Shown here: positions 44,119 through 54,753 of the stretch, piece by piece | Layout: each line of letters begins with the position of its first letter | How positions within the stretch are numbered: the stretch's first letter is position 1 | Assembly: GCA_030263475.1 (NCBI GenBank) | Contig: SZPC01000001.1 | Span: forward strand, 1 to 64,000 | Direction of reading: 5' to 3' | DNA: 64,000 nt | Source: OLB4 sp002050165 | Lineage (GTDB): Bacteria; Bacteroidota; Ignavibacteria; Tepidaquicellales; Tepidaquicellaceae | Made by a program: the position numbers and the translations under genes | The notes under the pieces: model-generated | The model's database searches: none | Told to the model about the DNA's origin: nothing | The model's input: only the letters and a program-made list of their open reading frames with translations

Positions 44119-45279
44119 TTAGTTTTCTAATAATTCTATAATCATGTTGTGCAGTTCAGGTCTGAACTCCAGAATACCCAAATTGTCGCGTGTCGGAAAA
44201 ACCCTGTTAGTCAGGAATACGATGAAAAGGTCCCTGTCTTTATCAGCCCACACGCTTGTGCCGGTATAACCGGTATGGCCGAAACAGTTTTCTGAAATTA
44301 ATTCTCCACAAGGGCGACCCCATTTTGTAGGTTCGGGCTTCGTATCCCAGCCAAAAGCACGTGAAGAAGAAGTCTCGGATGAAAGCTCTTTTGTAGTGAA
44401 TTTTTCTACTGTCAGTTCGGATAAAAAATGTTTTTCATTATCGTTTGTGGAGTTCTGGTTGATGTAATCTCCATGATTAAGGAGCATTTGCATTATCACT
44501 GCAACATCTTCCGCAGTTGAAAATAATCCCGCATTCCCGGATACACCGCCCATGACAGCAGCGGTTTCGTCATGAACTTCACCTTGCAGTAGCCTCCCCC
44601 TCCATATCTTATCGTATTCAGTTGGTGCAATTGAATTCCTGTTGACATCCTTTGGATTGAAAAAAGTATTGTTCATCCCGAGAGGTTTAAAAATTTCCAG
44701 TTCACAATAATCATCAAGCGACATCCCGGTTACCCGTTCTATGATTTCACCAAGCAGTACAGCATTAAGGTCGCTGTAAATCGTAACCTCGCCGGGCTCT
44801 GAAACTAATGTTTCGTCACAAATCGCATTAATCACATCGTCTTTACTCTCGCAGGTCTGATAAAACGGGATCCATGCCCTGAGTCCCGAATTATGTAATA
44901 GAAGATTTCTGATCCTGATATATTTTTTACCGTTTTTTTCAAATTCAGGGATGTAATAGGAAACTACATCGTAGAGGTCAATTTTTTTTTCTTCGTACAA
45001 TTTCATTATTGCAGTAGTAGTAGCTATTACTTTTGTAAGTGAGGCAAGGTCATATAGAGTATGCGTTGTTACTTTTACATCCGATTCGTAATCAATGTAA
45101 CCGAAACTTTCGGAATAAATAATCCCTCTGCTGTTACCGACTACTAATTGCGCACCGGGAAAGTAATGGTTTGAAATTCCTGAGAGTATAAAGTTGTCTA
45201 TTTTGGAAAAGTCGTGAGCGTTTACAATTTGGAATGGAATAAAAACTGTAAGGATTATTTTTAACAGCGATTTTATCAT
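44119..45279 (-). CDS. Secreted serine hydrolase, class C beta-lactamase family
   Basis: 386 residues. Signal peptide (about 1-21), SxxK motif S80-L-T-K83 in LASLTKVIATT, a YxN-like YSDLN near 175 in which the usual Asn is Asp, and a C-terminal HTG in GHTGYTGTS. These are the active-site elements of penicillin-binding, esterase-like hydrolases. Substrate unknown: peptidoglycan peptides or an ester are likely, antibiotic hydrolysis less so. Thirteen bases upstream of pruA. Confidence 0.88.
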   Translation of the reverse strand: MIKSLLKIILTVFIPFQIVNAHDFSKIDNFILSGISNHYFPGAQLVVGNSRGIIYSESFGYIDYESDVKVTTHTLYDLASLTKVIATTTAIMKLYEEKKIDLYDVVSYYIPEFEKNGKKYIRIRNLLLHNSGLRAWIPFYQTCESKDDVINAICDETLVSEPGEVTIYSDLNAVLLGEIIERVTGMSLDDYCELEIFKPLGMNNTFFNPKDVNRNSIAPTEYDKIWRGRLLQGEVHDETAAVMGGVSGNAGLFSTAEDVAVIMQMLLNHGDYINQNSTNDNEKHFLSELTVEKFTTKELSSETSSSRAFGWDTKPEPTKWGRPCGELISENCFGHTGYTGTSVWADKDRDLFIVFLTNRVFPTRDNLGILEFRPELHNMIIELLEN

Positions 45280-45394
45280 ATCGCTTAAATATATCCATAT
45301 ATAAAATTTTCTACAATTTACTAATGTGGTATAAATTTGTGGATAGTTGAGAATAGATAAAAATATTTTTAAAAATTAACTCCGTCTATTGAAG

Positions 45395-46099
45395 TCAGAT
45401 GTTTTTGGATTTGAATAGTTGCGATAAATTGCTGAAGTACGAAACCATTCGTGCCTGGAATTTCCGTTCCTTCAATATGATACCGAAAATTAAAACACCG
45501 AATAGTTCAATTCCGAATAAGCCGCATCCAGAAGGCTTATTGTTTATTTTAGCTTTCATCACGATATTTTCGGATAAGTCTGCAATTGAATATTCCCATC
45601 TGACCACGTTTCCGGAAACAGTTCCGTTTGTCTCAATAACATCGCCTTCAAATTCAAAATCGAAATACAATTTAAATTTGTCCATACCTTCAATTATAGC
45701 ATTTGATGAATCTTCTAAAATCGTAAATGAAAAATTTATACTATCAGGATAAACCTCAAAGGACGGTTTTACTTTTCGGAATGCTTTGGCTTTTGGAAGG
45801 GTGTAGAAGTTTTTAAAATTTATATCAACTCTCACATGCGTTGTAGAGTCAAGTTCGTATTTGTTTACATCAATCCATTTGATGACAATATCCGGAGATG
45901 AGAAATTTTCACGGATTTTAGAATCGGTAAATCCGAATCCAAAAATTTCCTCACCTATGATATTAAAATTTTTCGTTGAGTAAGTGATTACCATACTCCC
46001 GCTACCGTCATTTTTCAGGACAGTCTTTTGTTCATAGTTTATACACGAGCTCAGGAATAGCAGGAAAATGAAAAACAATAATGCTAATACTTTATTCAT
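45395..46099 (-). CDS. Unknown lipoprotein with C-terminal membrane helix (LppM-like)
   Basis: 234 residues from the ATG at 46099. Lipobox FLSSC (C19), a beta-rich part beginning with KTVLKNDGSGSMVITYS that resembles the LppM/DUF3153 pattern (DGSG-T/S strand), then a short hydrophobic stretch near 197-211 and a basic tail. Its start overlaps the end of the repeat/HEAT gene by eight bases in another frame, so coupling is likely. Function unknown. Confidence 0.65.
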   Translation of the reverse strand: MNKVLALLFFIFLLFLSSCINYEQKTVLKNDGSGSMVITYSTKNFNIIGEEIFGFGFTDSKIRENFSSPDIVIKWIDVNKYELDSTTHVRVDINFKNFYTLPKAKAFRKVKPSFEVYPDSINFSFTILEDSSNAIIEGMDKFKLYFDFEFEGDVIETNGTVSGNVVRWEYSIADLSENIVMKAKINNKPSGCGLFGIELFGVLIFGIILKERKFQARMVSYFSNLSQLFKSKNI

Positions 46100-48875
46100 C
46101 AAAGTGCATTAATTCCAGACCATACGATACGTCACCGTTTATATTATTCAGGAGCTCATTATCGGAGCCGGAGGTAATTTCAGTGAACACATACCGGTAA
46201 ATTATATTCTCGGATATCACGGAAGAATAAAGTTCATAAATTTCATATATGGTTTGTGGTTCTATATTTTTCATTGCGCTGATAAATGGCACGAGCGCCT
46301 GAGGATTATATGAATATAGGTTAAAAACATCGGCAACTATGGAATTGAAAAGTTCGACTTCAAATTTAGTAAGGTTTTTCGCAGCTATAAACCGGACTCC
46401 GAAGAAATCATCCCCGAGCATATTTATTAACGTGCTAACGTTTGCATCTTCTGACACATTTCCAAGTGCGAATGCGATATTTTTCCTGTAAGTTTTACTT
46501 CCGGCATTTTTTACGTATAAATTTCGAATTTGTAAAGCAATTTCAGATTTCAATTTTTGAAATTCGGTCCCGAAATTTATTTTGCCAATTGATGCGAGGG
46601 CGGCTGATCGCACTCTCTCATCCGGATTAGAGAGAAGTTTATACAATGCCTCCGCTCCTTTCGGATCGCGCGTTTCTCCAAAAAGGTACGCAATGAAAAT
46701 TAATTCTTCCGGTTTCAGAATTGAATTATCCTCTTCGTATTTTGCAAGCTCAGATAAAAAAACAGAACTCACGGATTCATTTATTTTGAAAATTAGGTTC
46801 CTGATGAGGAATCCGTCACGGTGATCTTCGGAAACCAACTTTGTGAGGATATAATGCGCTGTTTGAACGCTATCCGAAATCAAATGTTTTTCACCGAAAT
46901 CCTGCCAAAGAGAGAATCTCGGTTCGATTGTTTTTGCCATTATGAAATACTGTTCGATGCTATAGTTCAGTGTGGAGTCAACCGGAACTTTGTATTGTTG
47001 AACAGTTTTTTCCCAGGGACTTTTAATTTCACCGAAGTCAGCAAAACCACCCCAATAAGATCCTGTGCTGAAAGATGAATCCTTATTCGGAATTGAATAG
47101 AAATCTATTCCCTCCAAATCTGCAAAAAGTCCGATGCTCCCGAATTCACGTCTCGGGTTTCCATAACCGCGTGTATTTGACGGTTCCTTGTTCAGGTATC
47201 CGTCACGTCCTTCTTCATCAATCAGAATTCCGATACCATTTGCATTGCCGGCACCCTGTGAGAGTGAGTAAGCTGAGTAATTATCATTTCCGGAAACATC
47301 GTGTAAAATTCCGACGCCGTAATCATGACCGCAACCTTGCGATACTCCGTTTGAAGTATAAAAATCCCAACCTGCATAATCCGTAAGGAAACCGACGGAG
47401 AGGTGAATTCCTGAACCCTGAGCATATTGATAACTGTTGTATTTGTCGTGTCCGCTTTTATCTATCAGCATCCCAAGTGCGTACCAATACGAACCACCTT
47501 GTCCGAAGATATCAGTATTGTAAATATCATTCCCACCTGATTCTATGAGTAAACCTATTCCGCCGGCATAATATGGTCTGACACCTAACCCATAACCCTG
47601 ACACATTGAAATGTAATGATCCTCGTATCTGCCGATATCAATATTCCTTGCAGAGATAATATAAGAGTCATTCCCTGATTTATCTATAATACTTCCGATT
47701 CCCATCGTCATACCAAATGCCTTTGAATAGGAATTTGCGCTGTAAATATCGTTGCCGTTATTATCAATTATTATTGCTGAGCCGAATGAGGCAGCTCCTA
47801 TTGAGAAAGAATTACCGGAATAGAAATCATTTCCGCTTCCGTCTTTGATTAATGCAATACCGTTGATTACTGACCCCACACTCAGGTTTCCACCGTCATA
47901 GCTATCATTACCTTTTGCATCAAATACCATATAAGCTCCTGCAAAGCCACCTGCAATACCAAACTTATCTGATTTTGATGTATAATTGTCGTTGCCCGAA
48001 AGGTCAATTACTATCTGCAAATGTGGAGGTGAATGGAAATATTCATCAGATGTTTCATAGATATACTTGTCATCTCCGGAAATATCGTAGACGAACAAAG
48101 TATTTTCGTCAATGTAGTGAACGTCGTTTCCTTCGGTACCGATAACTATTTTCCGGTCATCAAACAACTCTATTTCCATCGTTTCTTCAAAAAGCGAACC
48201 GTCATCAGCTTCGGGGAAAATGTGTATTATTGATTCGGGATTCTTTACTAATTCGGTGTATATTGCGTTAAACAGCATCCATGCCCTGATGTTAAATGTG
48301 AATAAATCCCTGCGCGGAATTTTTTCCAGAAGCTTGAGAGTGGTTTTAACTACCTCTATTGATTTATCTCTTGCCTCGTTGTATTTGAAAATGTCATTTA
48401 TATTGCTTTCAACATCTTCCGCTTCAGAGATTATTGAAAGTAAATTTCTGCTCAGGTACTCGCGTTCATTCGGACTAAAAATTGAGTAAATTTCAGTGTA
48501 CCCATTGTAAATGTTTTCAAGCTCCTGCTTGAACCGAAGTGAATTAACTGGTCTGAAATGACTCAACAAAGTAGGATTTGTATCAAGAAGTTCATACATC
48601 TTCAGTACAAGGCTGTCTTCAATCAAGATATCCCATCCCGCGACTGAATCCGTAAATTTCTTATATGAAACCGGATCGTACATAAACCTTTCAACTACCG
48701 GAAGTAAAAGTTTATTATCACTTCTTGACCTCAGATCAATTGGGATTGAAACGTCGAAACTATTCAGTCCGCGCAACATCAGCAAGGTATCAAGTTTTCC
48801 GTTAATTGAACTTTGTGAATAACCTGTGAAAGGATATAAAATTTGGGTGAAAAATATAAGAATCCAAATTTTCAA
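46092..48875 (-). CDS. Exported repeat protein: Gly-Asn-Asp-Tyr solenoid plus HEAT-like C terminus
   Basis: 927 residues starting at TTG (a stop lies 12 codons upstream, no ATG available). Signal peptide about 1-20. An alpha-helical region follows (about 30-235). From about 243 to 600 there are roughly twelve repeats of 25-30 residues built around D-x-S-G-N-D-x-Y followed by S-x-G-x-G-x-x-x-G-x-G-x-L-I/D. These look like turns of a beta-helix, with GND positions reminiscent of RTX-type calcium sites. The last part (about 700-880) has HEAT-like helical pairs (ALYKLLSNPDERVRSAALASIGKI, NVSTLINMLGDDFFGVRFIAAKNL). No enzyme motif. I do not know a named family with this layout. Followed by an overlapping lipoprotein gene. 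Confidence 0.75.
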   Translation of the reverse strand: MKIWILIFFTQILYPFTGYSQSSINGKLDTLLMLRGLNSFDVSIPIDLRSRSDNKLLLPVVERFMYDPVSYKKFTDSVAGWDILIEDSLVLKMYELLDTNPTLLSHFRPVNSLRFKQELENIYNGYTEIYSIFSPNEREYLSRNLLSIISEAEDVESNINDIFKYNEARDKSIEVVKTTLKLLEKIPRRDLFTFNIRAWMLFNAIYTELVKNPESIIHIFPEADDGSLFEETMEIELFDDRKIVIGTEGNDVHYIDENTLFVYDISGDDKYIYETSDEYFHSPPHLQIVIDLSGNDNYTSKSDKFGIAGGFAGAYMVFDAKGNDSYDGGNLSVGSVINGIALIKDGSGNDFYSGNSFSIGAASFGSAIIIDNNGNDIYSANSYSKAFGMTMGIGSIIDKSGNDSYIISARNIDIGRYEDHYISMCQGYGLGVRPYYAGGIGLLIESGGNDIYNTDIFGQGGSYWYALGMLIDKSGHDKYNSYQYAQGSGIHLSVGFLTDYAGWDFYTSNGVSQGCGHDYGVGILHDVSGNDNYSAYSLSQGAGNANGIGILIDEEGRDGYLNKEPSNTRGYGNPRREFGSIGLFADLEGIDFYSIPNKDSSFSTGSYWGGFADFGEIKSPWEKTVQQYKVPVDSTLNYSIEQYFIMAKTIEPRFSLWQDFGEKHLISDSVQTAHYILTKLVSEDHRDGFLIRNLIFKINESVSSVFLSELAKYEEDNSILKPEELIFIAYLFGETRDPKGAEALYKLLSNPDERVRSAALASIGKINFGTEFQKLKSEIALQIRNLYVKNAGSKTYRKNIAFALGNVSEDANVSTLINMLGDDFFGVRFIAAKNLTKFEVELFNSIVADVFNLYSYNPQALVPFISAMKNIEPQTIYEIYELYSSVISENIIYRYVFTEITSGSDNELLNNINGDVSYGLELMHFDE

Positions 48876-48943
48876 ATTATCTTTTTTGTGATAGGCGAAA
48901 ACTATAACTTATTTCAAATTTAATCAATTAAAAGGAATTTAAA

Positions 48944-51922
48944 ATGAGAAAAACAGTACTGTCAGTAATATTTTTATTTTCTTGTTTGAGTAACGTAAAC
49001 AGCCAGACGATTATTGCTTCATATCCATTCCCGAATTATTCGCGTTACAATTCTTTTTATGGTTTAACAGAAGTAAATGACACACTTTGGGTCGGTACGA
49101 GCAATGGCGGGTATCTCTATAAGATTACAAAAACCGGACAGATCGTTGATAGCATTGCAACGGGGGTTACCTTTAATCAGGGTTTAGCGTGGGATGGTTC
49201 AGGATTTTGGGTTGCAAGGAATTATACTTCGCAATCTTGGAGATTTTTCAAGTTGAATATGAGCGGACAGAAAACTGATTCCATTTCAATTCCGAATCTG
49301 CTTGGCACTACAGGGTTAGGGTTGTCGGGTCTTTCAATCGAAGGTAGTGGAATGTGGTTCGCAGTTTACCATCCGGATTACACGAGTTACCCGAATGGTT
49401 ATGCGTTTAAAATTGATCTTTCTACACGACAGATAACAGACACCATTCCACTTCGGGGAAGACAGGTTACTGGGATTTCGGTGAAAGGGGTTGGGGATTC
49501 CATAGTTTATGTAAACGATTATTTCCATACTTCGCCCGATCCTGACCCGGAGAGATTTTATATTTACTCGAGGTCAACCGGTGATACTGTTTTGTCATTT
49601 CCCTCTCCCGACCCGGATGGAAATTGTTCACCCAGAGGAATTCACTGGGATGGCAATTATCTTTACCTCATTGCTGACAGAATCGGTAACAATCAATTCC
49701 TGTATCGTGAATTATTTGTATATGATCTTTCCGGACAGGGAAATCCTCAGATTACAACTAACCCGAATTCTTTGAACTTCGGTAACACTGTAATCGGATC
49801 ACCTTCAAACCTGCAAATCAGCATTGAGAACACAGGTACGGCAGATTTAATTATTTCTGATTTTTCTTTTTATGGATCAAATTTTTCAATTGCGCCAAAT
49901 AATTTACCGGATACAATTGCACCAACACAATCGGAAATTTATGATGTAACATTCAATCCATCAACTTTCGGTAATGTAACCGATACATTAAAAATAACTA
50001 GCAACGACGGTGCAACACCCGTTAAACGTATTATATTAACCGGACGTGGTGTTTATAATGGGGCTTATATTTCATCACTGCAAAGTTATATAAATTGGTC
50101 TGACAGGCGGACCGGTTCACTTTGTGGTGGATATCTTGATATATCAAATCAAGGAAGTCAACCGCTGGTAATTAACGATATTAATTTCAATTCTGGAAAT
50201 TTTTGGTTCGATACTATTAATAATAACTTTCCAATTCAAATTGATACACAAAAAACCCGAACAATGCGGATTTGGTTCAATCCAACAACCGGCAGTGTTT
50301 TTAGTGATACAGCAACGGTAGTATCAAATGCGGTAAACTCATCTCAATTAAAAATCCCTTTATCCGGTTCCGGTAATAATCAGCAAATACCCAGGGGAAA
50401 TATCATGTGGGAAACTTACATCCCGGTGAACCCAATGACTTCCTCCCAGGAATTCAAGCCGGTATCAATGAGACAAATTGATGATATAAACGGCGACGGA
50501 ATAAACGACGTTATAATTCCTACGCGCAATTACTGGGTAATTGCATACAATGGTAATTCCTCGGTAACAGCTGATACGCTTTGGAAATTTAACACGTACA
50601 AATCACAGTTCAATGCCGGATCAGTTTCAGATTTCTTTAATGCGATGCAAATCCGGTCGGATGTAAATGGCGATGGGATTTCAGATGTTGTTGTGGGATG
50701 CAGCGGTGGCAATGAACACGTCTATACTATTTGTGGCAGGACGGGTGTTCTCATCTGGGGATATGGTGATTCCGTGAATTACAGTAATGGTGATATTAAC
50801 GGAGTAAGGGTTGACAAAGACTTTAACAACGATGGTATTGCAGATGTACTCGTGTCGGCCAGCGGTGAAGCTAATAATACGGGAAGGCGAAGTGTCATTT
50901 GCCTCAATGGAATAAATGGATCGGAGATTTTTGTTTCTCAGCAGAGTTCAAATTTTCTATATGATGTTCAGACAATCCCACTTGGCGGTGCAGTTTCACT
51001 GGTTAACAATAGCGGTCCGTATTCGGTGAACGGATTCAGCAATACCGGTCAGGCGTTATGGAGCTATGCAACTTCCGGAGCTACCTCAGGGCTTAATCTG
51101 ATCCCGGATATTAATAATGACGGTCAGCCGGAAATTGTTGGATTCAGTGGATTCAACGGTTTCGTATTTGCAATCACTTCCGATGCAGGTGCTCAACTAT
51201 GGGCGCAAAATTATGGGAACAGCGTTTTCGGTGTGCCGATAATACTAAATGACCTCGATGGTAACGGATTTGTTGACATGACCTTTCAGGGATTAAATTC
51301 TTTATACAGAGTAAACTCCAATAACGGAAATCAAATTTGGTCGAATTCTCTTGACGGAAACTACATTCATGGAGTTGCAGTCGGTAGTGATGTTAGCGGC
51401 GATGGTATTCCCGATATAGCTGCAGGCACTCAGGCGGGAAATTTTTATATTGTTAAAGGTGATAGTGGAACAATATTGTTCAATTACAGTTTTGGTTCCG
51501 GTTCGAGTTATACTGTCCAGAAAATTGCAGCTCTGAATAGCATTGACGGAAATTTTACAACTGAATTTGTTGCAGGAAACAGGCAGGGTAGATTGATTTG
51601 TTTTGCCGGTGGACCGGATGGTATTTCAGGTTTGAATCAGTCCGAAGTAATTATCCCTGATGAATTTTCGCTGTCACAGAATTTCCCAAATCCTTTTAAC
51701 CCCTTTACTAAAATCAGTTTTAGTTTACCGGTTGAAAGTAATGTGAAACTTGTTGTTTTCGATGCGTTGGGAAGAGAGATGGTGAAATTAGTAAATCAAA
51801 AATTGCAGGCAGGTGCTTACGATTATGAATTCAATGGAACGAATTTCGCGAGCGGAGTTTATTTCTACAGAATTGAAGCGGATGGTTTCGTTCAAACCAA
51901 AAGGATGGTATTATTGAAGTAA
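48944..51922 (+). CDS. Secreted propeller/choice-of-anchor/FG-GAP protein with T9SS sorting domain
   Basis: 992 residues. Signal peptide (about 1-20, NVNSQ). An N-terminal propeller-like region (25-270) is followed by two Ig-like choice-of-anchor D segments (NPNSLNFGNTVIGS, PTQSEIYDVTFNP). Then come six FG-GAP/VCBS-type calcium loops: DINGDGIND, DVNGDGISD, DFNNDGIAD, DINNDGQPE, DLDGNGFVD and DVSGDGIPD (about 515-830). The C terminus has QNFPNPFNP and a T9SS type A domain ending KRMVLLK. Likely a surface adhesin or matrix protein. AAAGGAA upstream of the ATG. Divergent from the repeat/HEAT gene with a 68-base shared upstream region. Confidence 0.85.
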   Translation: MRKTVLSVIFLFSCLSNVNSQTIIASYPFPNYSRYNSFYGLTEVNDTLWVGTSNGGYLYKITKTGQIVDSIATGVTFNQGLAWDGSGFWVARNYTSQSWRFFKLNMSGQKTDSISIPNLLGTTGLGLSGLSIEGSGMWFAVYHPDYTSYPNGYAFKIDLSTRQITDTIPLRGRQVTGISVKGVGDSIVYVNDYFHTSPDPDPERFYIYSRSTGDTVLSFPSPDPDGNCSPRGIHWDGNYLYLIADRIGNNQFLYRELFVYDLSGQGNPQITTNPNSLNFGNTVIGSPSNLQISIENTGTADLIISDFSFYGSNFSIAPNNLPDTIAPTQSEIYDVTFNPSTFGNVTDTLKITSNDGATPVKRIILTGRGVYNGAYISSLQSYINWSDRRTGSLCGGYLDISNQGSQPLVINDINFNSGNFWFDTINNNFPIQIDTQKTRTMRIWFNPTTGSVFSDTATVVSNAVNSSQLKIPLSGSGNNQQIPRGNIMWETYIPVNPMTSSQEFKPVSMRQIDDINGDGINDVIIPTRNYWVIAYNGNSSVTADTLWKFNTYKSQFNAGSVSDFFNAMQIRSDVNGDGISDVVVGCSGGNEHVYTICGRTGVLIWGYGDSVNYSNGDINGVRVDKDFNNDGIADVLVSASGEANNTGRRSVICLNGINGSEIFVSQQSSNFLYDVQTIPLGGAVSLVNNSGPYSVNGFSNTGQALWSYATSGATSGLNLIPDINNDGQPEIVGFSGFNGFVFAITSDAGAQLWAQNYGNSVFGVPIILNDLDGNGFVDMTFQGLNSLYRVNSNNGNQIWSNSLDGNYIHGVAVGSDVSGDGIPDIAAGTQAGNFYIVKGDSGTILFNYSFGSGSSYTVQKIAALNSIDGNFTTEFVAGNRQGRLICFAGGPDGISGLNQSEVIIPDEFSLSQNFPNPFNPFTKISFSLPVESNVKLVVFDALGREMVKLVNQKLQAGAYDYEFNGTNFASGVYFYRIEADGFVQTKRMVLLK

Positions 51923-52004
51923 CGATTTTTATGTCCATTGAAATTGAACTGTTATTTCTATGGTGAACTGCCACTTGATTTCGTTTTAATTTCAATAAAT
52001 GGTA

Positions 52005-53642
52005 TTACATTTTATCAGGTGCTGAAATTCCGATTATGCGGAAACCGTTGGAGAGAATTATTTTTGTGGCTCTGCACAAAGCAAGTCGTGATTTTGATAG
52101 TTCAACGTTGTCAGAATCCAGCACACGATTATTGTGATAAAATGAATGAAATCCGGAGGCAACTTCGTTAAGGTACGGAATCAGTTTATATGGTTCAAGG
52201 TTTACTGAACATTCATGAATTATTTCAGGGAATCTGCCGAGAGTTTTAATTAAACATAACTCATCCTCAGTTCCAAGTTTCGAAAAATCCACCTCAGGGT
52301 TGTCCGAGAGTACATCGTAATTCTGCTGTGCATTTCTCAGAATCCCACAAATTCGCGCGTGTGCGTATTGGAGATAATATACAGGATTTTTGTCTGATTG
52401 ATCTTTTGCGAGTTCTATATCGAAGTCAAGATGAGTATTAGGATTTCTCATTACGAAGAAAAATTGAGTCGCATCAACCCCGACATCATTTATTAGTTCT
52501 TCAAGATAATATACGTTATCACTTCGTTTGCTCATTCTCACTGATTCATCTCCCCGTTTAAACGTTACCATTTGGTGAATTATGACATTGATATTTTTGT
52601 TGTCATATCCTGCTTTTTTTATCCCATAAAGGACTTCTTTGTATGTATCACCGTGATCCGAACCGAAAATATCAACTATCAGATCAAAGCCACGTTTTAC
52701 TTTATCAATATGATATGCCATGTCAGGTAACCGGTAAGTAGGCTCTCCGGTTGATTTTACAATGACTTTATCTTTATCGAACCCTTCAGTTTTTTCCATT
52801 TTTAACCAAAGCGCTCCGTCCTTTTCATAAACCATTTGAAACTCCCTGAACCTGTTGATTAGTTCTTCAATTTTTCCTGTTTTATATAAAGATGATTCAT
52901 TGAAAAACACATCGAAGGAAATCCCCATTAGATTGAGCACTTTTTTTATTAGATTAAAATTATAGTCTTCCCCGGAAAGTTTAAATATTTCCAAGTTATC
53001 GGATGATTTTAGTTCATCCTTTTTACGATTGTAAATCAGGTTAGCAATATCTTTAATGTAATTCCCGCTGTATCCATCTTCAGGGAAAGGGAAGTCCGGA
53101 TTGAATATCTGCATATATCTTGCGTGAACAGATTTTGCGAGATTATCCATTTGACTGCCAGCATCGTTGTAATAATATTCACGGACAACATTATAACCTG
53201 ACCATTCGAGTAAGTTTGCTATTGCTTTCCCGAGAGCAATATTCCTGCCGTGACCTGCATGCAAAGGTCCGGTTGGGTTTGCGCTTACCCATTCAATATT
53301 TGCACGTTTCCCTGAATTAATGCTAAGCTTTCCATAGTTAGAATTCTCATCTAAAATTTTTTCAACAATTTTAAAGAAATATTTTGAATTAAGTTTGAAG
53401 TTGATAAAACCCGGTCCGGCTATTGAAATACTTTCAATAATTTCATTGTCATATTTTAGAGAATCGGATAATTCTATAGCAAGATCTCGTGGTTTTTTCC
53501 CAAGCTTTTTTGATAAAACTAAAGCTACATTTGTACTTAAATCCCCATGCGAGGGATCTTTTGGAATGTCAACTTTAATTTGCGAAGCGTCATCGAAGTC
53601 GATTGTTTCTTTAAGCAGAGTTAAAATATATTCTTTAATCAT
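52005..53642 (-). CDS. argS: Arginyl-tRNA synthetase
   Basis: 545 residues. HIGH-type motif in NPTGPLHAGHGRNIALG and the KMSKS equivalent in ESVRMSKRSDN, followed by the anticodon-binding helical domain with YYLQYAHARICGILR. The N-terminal additional domain (HGDLSTNVAL) is present. Charges tRNA-Arg. Its ATG overlaps the stop of the SDR gene by four bases. Confidence 0.96.
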   Translation of the reverse strand: MIKEYILTLLKETIDFDDASQIKVDIPKDPSHGDLSTNVALVLSKKLGKKPRDLAIELSDSLKYDNEIIESISIAGPGFINFKLNSKYFFKIVEKILDENSNYGKLSINSGKRANIEWVSANPTGPLHAGHGRNIALGKAIANLLEWSGYNVVREYYYNDAGSQMDNLAKSVHARYMQIFNPDFPFPEDGYSGNYIKDIANLIYNRKKDELKSSDNLEIFKLSGEDYNFNLIKKVLNLMGISFDVFFNESSLYKTGKIEELINRFREFQMVYEKDGALWLKMEKTEGFDKDKVIVKSTGEPTYRLPDMAYHIDKVKRGFDLIVDIFGSDHGDTYKEVLYGIKKAGYDNKNINVIIHQMVTFKRGDESVRMSKRSDNVYYLEELINDVGVDATQFFFVMRNPNTHLDFDIELAKDQSDKNPVYYLQYAHARICGILRNAQQNYDVLSDNPEVDFSKLGTEDELCLIKTLGRFPEIIHECSVNLEPYKLIPYLNEVASGFHSFYHNNRVLDSDNVELSKSRLALCRATKIILSNGFRIIGISAPDKM

Positions 53643-54628
53643 TTGGATTTAATCCATCCTTCTTTTTTGTACCAATCAATTGTTTCTTTAAAACTCTCTT
53701 TGAGAGATAACTTCTGTCTGAACCCAAGTTCACGCTTGGCTTTCTCATTTGAACATATCCAGCGGGGTTGAGTAATGTCCTTACATTTTTCAACGTTGAG
53801 AGTAGCAGCCTGTTTGGTAAAGTTTGCAAAGAATTGTGAAATGTATCCGACTGAAAAGACCAATGAATGTGGAAGTCTAATTTTTATGGCTTTCTTATTG
53901 AGAAGTTCACCAGTAACAGCTCCGATTTGATCCCAGTTAAATGCATCGTCCATGCAGATAAAATAAGTCTGTCCGTTTGATGCATCAGACTCAGCCGCAA
54001 GGATGATACCATCAATTAGTTCATCAATATAAACCAAACTTAGAAATTTTTCTTTGAAACCGATAATACTATTGAGCCCGTTATTATATGTTTTAAAGTA
54101 AATGAGAATTTCCTTATCCCTTGGGCCGAAGACTGCCGGCGGTCTTATAATTGTGTAATTTAACTTATCTCTGAATTTATGTAATTCCTGCTCGGCTTTT
54201 AGTTTTGTTTCACCGTATGAAGTAATAGGTTTTGGTGTATATTCTTCGGTAATGGGTTCTTTATCCGGAGCCGGTCCGCACACAGCAAGTGATGAAATGT
54301 GTACGAATTTTTTTAAATTCGGATTTACTTCATGAGAAATTTCAACAAGGTTTTTTGTGGCGATATTATTGCCTCTTTCGTAATCAGTATAATTTTTCGC
54401 TTTGATGACTCCTGCAACGTGAAAAACATAATCAACATTCTTTATAGTGTCTTTCAATATATTGTCCGAAAAAAGGTCGCCTTCGACATAATTGATTTTT
54501 TTTGCGTCGAGCCATTTCGTATCCGATGTTTTTCTTTTTAACGCAAACACCTCGACATTTTTTGCCAGTAAACGGTCAATTAAATGGCTACCAACGAAAC
54601 CGGTCCCACCGGTAACAAATGCTTTCAT
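53639..54628 (-). CDS. NAD(P)-dependent epimerase/dehydratase (extended SDR)
   Basis: 329 residues. Rossmann motif TGGTGFVGS (6-14), Ser in HISSLA (about 114) and the catalytic pair Y138/K142 in SYGETK. The family acts on nucleotide sugars, sterols or lipids. Next to a divergent serine-palmitoyltransferase-like gene, it could be the keto-reductase of bacterial sphingolipid synthesis, in which an NAD-dependent epimerase-type SDR serves. That assignment is by context only. Transcribed with argS. Confidence 0.85.
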   Translation of the reverse strand: MKAFVTGGTGFVGSHLIDRLLAKNVEVFALKRKTSDTKWLDAKKINYVEGDLFSDNILKDTIKNVDYVFHVAGVIKAKNYTDYERGNNIATKNLVEISHEVNPNLKKFVHISSLAVCGPAPDKEPITEEYTPKPITSYGETKLKAEQELHKFRDKLNYTIIRPPAVFGPRDKEILIYFKTYNNGLNSIIGFKEKFLSLVYIDELIDGIILAAESDASNGQTYFICMDDAFNWDQIGAVTGELLNKKAIKIRLPHSLVFSVGYISQFFANFTKQAATLNVEKCKDITQPRWICSNEKAKRELGFRQKLSLKESFKETIDWYKKEGWIKSK

Positions 54629-54753
54629 CTATAGATTATGAAATTTTTTTAGAAATAAAATGACATAGAAGTTAGAAATAATTCTGTGTACTTTCCACCT
54701 CATTTTTTTTCTGAGATAACTATAATAAATAATTTTAATTACTTCAATCATTA

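Noticed and set aside
51935..51999. Inverted repeat ATTGAAATT/AATTTCAAT between the T9SS gene and argS
   Set aside because: The 42-base loop and lack of G/C make it a poor terminator. Likely chance in AT-rich DNA.
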